Part shown: positions 59,401 to 64,000 of the stretch, piece after piece
Layout: the number at the start of each line of letters is the position of its first letter
Position numbering within the stretch: position 1 is the stretch's first letter
Assembly (NCBI GenBank): GCA_022414725.1
Contig: CM039462.1
Span: forward strand, 35,512,856 to 35,576,855
DNA: 64,000 bases
Direction of reading: 5' to 3'
Source of the DNA: Microglena sp. YARC
Lineage: Eukaryota; Chlorophyta; Chlorophyceae; Chlamydomonadales; Chlamydomonadaceae
The notes under the pieces: model-generated
What the model saw: the letters and a program-made list of their open reading frames with translations, nothing else
Told to the model about the DNA's origin: nothing
Databases searched by the model: none
Position numbers and translations under genes: made by a program

Positions 59401-62400
59401 TTGTACCTCCATCAGCCTGTATACCTCCATCAGCCTGTTGTACCTCCATCAGCCTGTTGTACCTCCATCAGCTGTTGTACTCCATCAGCCACTCCATCAG
59501 CCTTGTTGTACCTCCATCAGCTTGTTGTACCTCCATCAGCTGTTAGTACCTCCATCAGCTGTGTACCTCCATCAGCCTGTTGTACCTCCATCAGCTTGTT
59601 GTACCTCCATCAGCTTGTTGTACCTCCATCAGCCTGTTGTACCTCCATCATCCTGTTGTACCTCCATCAGCTTTGTACCTCCATCAGCTTGTTGTACCTC
59701 CATCAGCCTTTGTACCTCCATCAGCCTTGTTGTACCCCATCCAATCAGCTGTTGTACCTCCATCAGCTTGTTGTACCTCCATCAGCCTTGTTGCTACTCC
59801 ATGTTGTACCTCCATCAGCCTGTTGTACCTCCATCAGCTTGTTGTACCTCCATCAGCTTGTTGTACCTCCATCAGCTTGTTGTACCTCCATCAGCTTGTT
59901 GTACCTCCATCAGTTTCTGTACCTCCATCAGCCTGTTGTACCTCCATCAGCCTGTGTACCTCCATCAGCTTGTTGTACCTCCATCAGCTTGTTGTACCTC
60001 CATCAGCCTGTTGTACCTCCATCAGCCTGTTTGTACCTCATCAGCCACCTCCATCAGCTTGTTGTACCTCCATCAGCCTGTTGTACCTCCATCAGCCTGT
60101 TGTACCTCCATCAGCCTGTGTTGTACCTCCATCAGCTTGTTGTACCTCCATCAGCTTGTTGTACCTCCATCAGCCTGTTGTACCTCCATCAGCCTGTGCA
60201 CCTCCATCAGCCTGTTGTACCTCCATCAGCTTGTTGTACCTCCATCAGCTTGTTGTACCTCCATCAAGCCGTTGTACCTCCATCAGCCTGTTGTAACTCC
60301 CATCAGCTGTTGTACCTCCATCAGCTTTGTTACCTCCATCAGCTTGTTGTACCTCCATCAGCTTGTTGTACCTCCATCAGCTTGTTGTACCTCCATCAGC
60401 CTGTTGTACTCCATCAGCCTGTTGTACCTCCATCAGCTTGTTGTACCTCCATCAGCCTGTTGTACCTCCATCAGCCTGTTGTACCTCCATCAGCTGTTGT
60501 ACCTCCATCAGCCTCCATCAGTTTGTACCTCCATCAGCCTGTTGTACCTCCATCAGCTTGTTGTACCTCCATCAGCTTGTTGTACCTCCATCAGCTTGTT
60601 GTACCTCCATCAGCTTGTTGCACCTCCATCAGCTTGTTGTACCTCCATCAGCCTGTTGTACCTCCATCAGCTTGTTGTACCTCCATCAGCCTGTTGTACC
60701 TCCATCAGCTTGTTGTACCTCCATCAGCTTGTTGTACCTCCATCAGCCTGTTGTACCTCCATCAGCTTGTTGTACCTCCATCAGCTTGTTGTACCTCCAT
60801 CAGCCTGTTGTACCTCCATCAGCGTTGTACCTCCATCAGCTGTTGTACCTCCATTCATCAGCCTGTTGTACCTCCATCAGCCCCCTCCAGCCTCAGCCTG
60901 TTGTACCTCCATCAGCCTGTTGTACCTCCATCAGCCTGTTGTACCTCCATCAGCCTGTGTGTACCTCCATCAGCCTGTTGGTACACCTCCATCAGCTTGT
61001 TGTACCTCCATCAGCCTGTTGTACCTCCATCAGCCTGTTGTACCTCCATCAGCCTGTTGTACCTCCATTCAGCCTGTGTTGTACCTCCATCAGCCTGTTG
61101 TACCTCCATCAGCCTGTTGTACCTCCATCAGCTTGTTGTACCTCCATCAGCTTGTTGTACCTCCATCAGCTTGTTGTACCTCCATCAGCCTGTTGTACCT
61201 CCATCAGCCTGTTGTACCTCCATCAGCCTGTTGTACCTCCATCAGCCTGTGCACCTCCATCAGCTTGTTATACCTCCATCAGCTTGTTGTGCTGTTACCT
61301 CCATCAGCCTCTTGTACCTCCATCAGCCTGTTGTACCTCCATCAGCCTGTGTACCTCCATCAGCGTTGTACCTCCATCAGCCTACCTCCATCAGCCTGTT
61401 GTACCTCCATCAGCCTTGTTGTGCTTGTTGTACCTCCATCAGCCTGTGTACCTCCATCAGCTGTTTGTACCTCCATCAGCCTGTTGTAACCTCCATCAGC
61501 CTCTCCATCAGCCTGTTGTACCTCCATCAGCCCTCCATCAGCTTGTTACCTCCATCAGCTTGTTGTACCTCCATCAGCTTGTTGTACCTCCATCAGCTTG
61601 TTGTACCTCCATCAGCTTGTTATACCTCCATCAGCCTGTTGTACCTCCATCAGCTTGTTGTACCTCCATCAGCTTGTTGTACCTCCATCAGCCTGTTGTA
61701 CCTCCATCAGCTTGTTGTACCTCCATCAGCTTGTTATACCTCCATCAGCCTGTTGTACCTCCATCAGCCTGTTGTACCTCCATCAGCTTGTTATACCTTT
61801 ATCAGCCTGTGCACCTCCATCAGCTTGTTGTACCTCCATCAGCCTGTTATACCTCCATCAGCCTGTTGTACCTCCATTAGCCTGTTGTATGATGGATCAT
61901 AATCCAACCAGCAGACCTGTGCTACTTGGTGTAACCACTGCAATAAGCTGCAACAAAGAGTTGTTATGTGCGTGGTAGTGTATACACTGCCCATGTATAA
62001 TCTGAATGAGACCGGTGAGCAGCTTCTTGACTGATGGATCATGAAGTCATCAATTCAAAACCCAACCAACAGACCTGTGCTCCTTCGTGCGTCCACTGCA
62101 GGAAGCTGCAAAGAAGATTTGCTATGTGTGTGGTAGTGTCTATACTGCCCATGTCTAATCCGACCTAGACCGGTGAGCAGCCTGTTGGCTGATGGATCAT
62201 AAATTCATAAATTCATTACCCATCCGTTATGTTGATTTACTGCAGGAAGCTGCAAAGAAGAGTTGCTATGTATGTGGTAGTGTCTATAATGCCCATCAAT
62301 TCATAACCCAACTCTGACCCAACTAACATGTTAATTCACTGCAGGAAGCTGCGAGGAAGAGTTGCTATGTTTGTGGTAGTGTGAAGCACATGGGAGAGAC

Positions 62401-62502
62401 GTGCCAGCATGAGGACCGGCCTCAGGTTATGATGGAGCGCTCCGGTGATATGAGGAGAGCACAGATGGAGGCCGAGGCTGAGTTTCATCGCATTAGGGAC
62501 AT
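44278..62502 (+). CDS. Gene 2: Air1/2-like multi-CCHC zinc-knuckle protein (partial, continues past window)
   Basis: Four exons join with matching phases: 44278-44721, 45677-45812, 47515-47762, 62345-62502. The last ends in a GTAAGT donor, so the gene goes on. The product starts [11 protein letters not shown], has an acidic and Lys-rich N-terminal third with a [11 protein letters not shown] nuclear-type signal, then knuckles [42 protein letters not shown], a CLRCG...[18 protein letters not shown] block and [14 protein letters not shown]. The CLRCG...CYVCxxxGHLCC arrangement is typical of the plant CCHC family related to yeast Air1/Air2 and animal ZCCHC7, RNA-binding parts of TRAMP-type nuclear RNA surveillance. 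That role is inferred from family, not shown here. The 14.6 kb third intron holds the 19 bp satellite. Confidence 0.78.
44722..45676 (+). repeat. Intron 1 of gene 2: (CA)n tracts and repeats of the donor region
   Basis: Six or so units of about 100-150 bp each contain GTGAGCCTGCATGTGTTACC, ACCAGCCATGCATGCAGCAC and a (CA)n tract, then CACTAACACAGCACAGCAC. The first unit is the exon 1 donor region itself (GAGCAG|GTGTGGGCCTGCATG). A late unit at about 45388 repeats it as AAAGCAG|GTGTAAGCCTACATG. Confidence 0.8.
45677..45812 (+). CDS. Gene 2 exon 2 (knuckles 1 and 2)
   Basis: The acceptor TTACCCCCGCAG| and donor AACC|GTAAGT enclose [20 protein letters not shown] then [20 protein letters not shown] and QDCPN. 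Both knuckles keep the perfect C-x2-C-x4-H-x4-C spacing. One base is left and makes Arg with exon 3. Confidence 0.85.
45815..46855 (+). repeat. 19 bp minisatellite in intron 2 of gene 2
   Basis: The unit is close to GGGAGAGGTCAGGGTAGGA with many variants (GAGGACATGAGGAAGA, GGTGGAATGGAGA), about 50 copies. It begins within a few bases of the exon 2 donor (CC|GTAAGTTGAGGGAGAGG). Open frames through it are not evidence of a protein. Confidence 0.9.
46973..47085 (+). pseudogene. Degenerate extra copy of gene 2 exon 3 start
   Basis: TGCGCAG|GTCTGTGCTTCAGGTGTGG copies the acceptor and start of exon 3 (GCGCAG|GCCTCTGCTTCAGGTGTGG) and reads [20 protein letters not shown] before a stop at about 47083. 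The knuckle His is Tyr and no donor is evident, so it would be a non-functional or terminating exon. Confidence 0.7.
47195..47450. repeat. Two (CA)n tracts in duplicated segments before exon 3
   Basis: (CA)n at about 47203-47249 and 47371-47441 each follow a copy of ACCTCACTGCCCCTCCCCC and lie in a duplicated segment of about 165 bp with CCATGACCTCAACCCTATGGCC. Confidence 0.8.
47515..47762 (+). CDS. Gene 2 exon 3 (knuckle 3 and CYVC block)
   Basis: Between CCTGCGCAG| and CCCCCCAG|GTAAAC the frame reads [50 protein letters not shown] and [18 protein letters not shown]. The two first bases finish Arg with exon 2, and it ends in phase 0. The CLRCG motif lacks the usual GH but the downstream Cys and DLR spacing match the plant family. 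Confidence 0.82.
47780..47980 (+). repeat. Dispersed repeat family R1, copy in intron 3 of gene 2
   Basis: GCGACGCGGAAAATTGGCGG ... GGTGGCAACGATGGAGATGA ... GGTAACCCTGGGAGCTCCCG matches 20187-20382. It is followed directly by an inverted R4 copy (47985-48110). Confidence 0.75.
48105..48875 (+). repeat. Extra copies of the exon 3 end and donor
   Basis: CTACCCCCCAG|GTACTT at about 48109-48125, GTGGCCATCTCTGCTGCCAT with CCTACCCCCCAG|GTAC at about 48238-48274 and ATTTTACCGCCCAG|GTACTA at about 48857-48875 repeat the end of exon 3 (GGGCATCTCTGCTGCCATCC, CCAG|GTAAAC). They are degenerate, and the last is strongly diverged. Confidence 0.65.
48320..49220. other. Intron 3 of gene 2, left part: simple sequence and R3 copy
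   Basis: It contains a poly-A (48449-48461), a G/T-rich stretch (48630-48705) and a copy of repeat R3 (48890-49035). The block GCGATTACATTCTTTACCCA at 49107-49146 repeats 48155-48180, an intronic duplication next to the array. Confidence 0.6.
49225..61890 (+). repeat. 12.7 kb array of a 19 bp minisatellite (about 660 copies)
   Basis: The unit is TTGTACCTCCATCAGCYTG, in which C/T at one position alternates between two main forms; a third form is GTGCACCTCCATCAGCCT. No + frame contains a stop, and three units (57 bp) give 19 residues, so long [23 protein letters not shown] open frames (up to 1178 codons) arise by chance. Units are nearly perfect at 49225-50330 and 59580-61890 but carry frequent 1-3 base indels in between. 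The array lies inside intron 3 of gene 2. Confidence 0.96.
61935..62300 (+). pseudogene. Three degenerate copies of gene 2 exon 4 (with stops)
   Basis: Copies begin at about 61946, 62100 and 62247, a step of about 150 bp. Two follow a CACTGCAG or TACTGCAG acceptor and read [22 protein letters not shown] or [18 protein letters not shown] and then a stop. All lack the HMGETC half of the knuckle. A flanking block (GGCTGATGGATCATAAATTC, CCCAACCAACAGACCTGTGC) is repeated with them. If spliced in, they would truncate the protein. Confidence 0.75.
62345..62502 (+). CDS. Gene 2 exon 4 (knuckle 5)
   Basis: After TTCACTGCAG| in phase 0 the frame reads [20 protein letters not shown] then [20 protein letters not shown] and [12 protein letters not shown], ending at CAT|GTAAGT with two bases left. 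The knuckle [14 protein letters not shown] is intact. The charged tail looks helical. It is the fourth and only intact copy in a tandem series. Confidence 0.8.
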
Positions 62503-62891
62503 GTAAGTTGAACGGTGGAGGTGTCGCATGCACAGTTTTTGTTTTCGTGCGATGCAGCAAAAACTGAGCGACTCCGTGCGACCCCAGTGCAACGCCCTGC
62601 CCACCGAACCCTGCGCAGCGCATAGCCCGGGTTTTAGGGGGGGGGGGGGGGGCATGTCTAGTATAGCCGGACCCATGCGTTGCCATGCAGAGACGAAATG
62701 GCGAAGCGTTGCAAAAACAAACGGGCATGTAAGTAGAATAGTGGAGGTATTGCATGAGGGATATCTAAGCAGAACGGTGGAGGTATGGGAGCTTGAAAGT
62801 GTGTTGATCTTGATATGAAGAATAATGTATGTGGTCAGCAGGAGGGGTTAAAAAAAATGGTGCCAGGACCATACCCCAATAGTTGGAGCCA

Positions 62892-62929
<38 letters not shown>

Positions 62930-64000
62930 CAATTTTAACCTTGAGTTTGATCGCATAAGAGGCAAAACATAAGTGCATGAGTGGCGGTTCAATTCATCAG
63001 TGCTTTTTGTTTTAGCCCCTCCTGTCACGGTTGGGCAAGTCCCTTGAGCCTATTTGGCCTACCCCTGGACTGTAACAACATACAGTACAGCACATACATA
63101 CAGTACATACACGCAGTACAAGTATAACAGTGGAGGTATGGGAGCTTGAAAGTTTGTGGATCCCAAAATGAAATCATGTATGAAATCTGTATCTTAAATA
63201 GTTGAAATGTGATATTGCAATGAGAGACATGTGAGTCAAGTTATTTTGGGCGAAGCCCCCCCCGACCCCTCCCCCCCTCCCTCCCATGTCTTGAGGGCGG
63301 GAGCCCCCAGGGTTCCCCCTTGGTCTGATTGTCGTGTTGTCACGCAACCCTGTCCCTAACTATGTCGTAAACCCGAGCTTCGGTCCGCTGCACTTGATTC
63401 TGGTGCCACTCTCCTGTTGTACGACGCCAATTTTCTGTGTCGCTTGCTACGCGCCTTATACTATTATTGACTATTATTCCGTGTCGCTTGCTACGCGCCT
63501 TTTACTATTATTGAGGGGATCATCTACCAAGTGAAGGTGGTGGGTCTCTTTGATTGGGCTGCATGTTCTTGAATCGTAAAAATATTAATGTTCTGTGCAG
63601 AACAAACTCATAGCCTCCGTCAGTTAGACAATTTGTTGGGTCCCAGTTTGTCAGTGCTTGTTTTTGTTTTTGTTTTTACCCCTCCTGATGTTGAGGTTGG
63701 GCAAGTCCCTTTAGCCTATTTGTCTACCCCTGGATTGTAACTAACATACAGCACATACAGAGAACAGTTTGACTGATATTTTGTTGCTGCACTGAATGTT
63801 TAATACCGCCGAGCCCGTGTATCGCGGCAAGACTGCTGTTAAACAGTGTAAACCGTTTCATCAAACATGCATACACATGGCCTTGAGACTTTTTTGATCC
63901 CAAGTTGAGATGCTATCAGTGCCCACTTTCCGATGTAGTTGTCATGTGACATTGCAGTGATGGCATGGTATACTCTTGCTTTTATATTAGCAGGATTGAC
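62503..64000. other. Intron of gene 2 (to window end): dispersed repeats and poly-G
   Basis: It contains an R3 copy (62535-62640) ending in a G run, a 37-G run (62892-62928), two R5 copies (63005-63085 and 63645-63750) and a partial inverted R1 copy (63236-63500) with a short duplication GTGTCGCTTGCTACGCGCCT (about 63438 and 63481). No further exon is recognised. Confidence 0.6.

Noticed and set aside
49158..61902. Very long open frames (up to 1178 codons) of [14 protein letters not shown] type across the 19 bp array
   Set aside because: The 19 bp unit has no stop in any + frame, so three overlapping long frames exist at once; the sequence is an intronic minisatellite with random indels, not a protein.
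1..64000. tRNA, rRNA or telomere-type repeats
   Set aside because: None could be recognised by eye; a tRNA scan would be needed to exclude tRNA genes fully.

Overview
The window looks like nuclear DNA of a eukaryote, most likely from the green lineage. There are no bacterial-style operons. Long genes are split by many GT-AG introns, and dead Ty1/copia retrotransposons, TAA-flanked foldback MITEs and abundant mini- and microsatellites fill the space. The best-recognised gene encodes an Air1/2-like multi-zinc-knuckle protein whose C-x2-C...[12 protein letters not shown] block matches a form I know from green plants. A green alga with a large, repeat-rich genome would fit, but the species cannot be fixed from the sequence alone.

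Layout. 1-5445: decayed copia polyprotein remnant (knuckle, protease, integrase, RT, RNase H in order, many frameshifts). 6623-7622: 1000 N assembly gap. 8304-13063: a second LTR element with two ~215 bp LTRs, gag knuckle and protease but no recognisable integrase or RT. 13905-19056: a compound nest of TAA-target MITEs, including a 1.09 kb near-complete palindrome and a 52 bp perfect palindrome. 19057-21238: gene-poor repeat DNA. 21239/23983-42144 (+): gene 1, a many-exon gene for an unrecognised ~2200-residue protein whose last exon is 4.3 kb and holds eight in-frame 26-residue repeats; intron phases agree across 13 of 14 core joins. 42145-44277: intergenic. 44278 to beyond the window end (+): gene 2, the zinc-knuckle gene, whose third intron (47763-62344) holds a 12.7 kb array of a 19 bp minisatellite.

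The most unusual theme is that tandem repeats in both genes are built from, or sit against, the splice junctions. An 82 bp satellite (30303-31990) carries 21 copies of a 3' splice site and exon start, and the last copy is the one whose phase fits. A second array (34310-34750) repeats the acceptor of the next exon. In gene 2 the exon 1 donor region, the exon 3 acceptor and knuckle, the exon 3 end and donor, and the exon 4 acceptor and knuckle each have degenerate extra copies inside the neighbouring intron. This suggests repeated segmental duplication at exon-intron borders, with possible effects on alternative splicing.

The two genes are on the same strand, about 2.1 kb apart, and nothing in the sequence links their functions. 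The middle of the 12.7 kb array and a 13-G run in gene 1 carry many small indels that look like uncorrected long-read errors, so reading frames there should be treated with caution.
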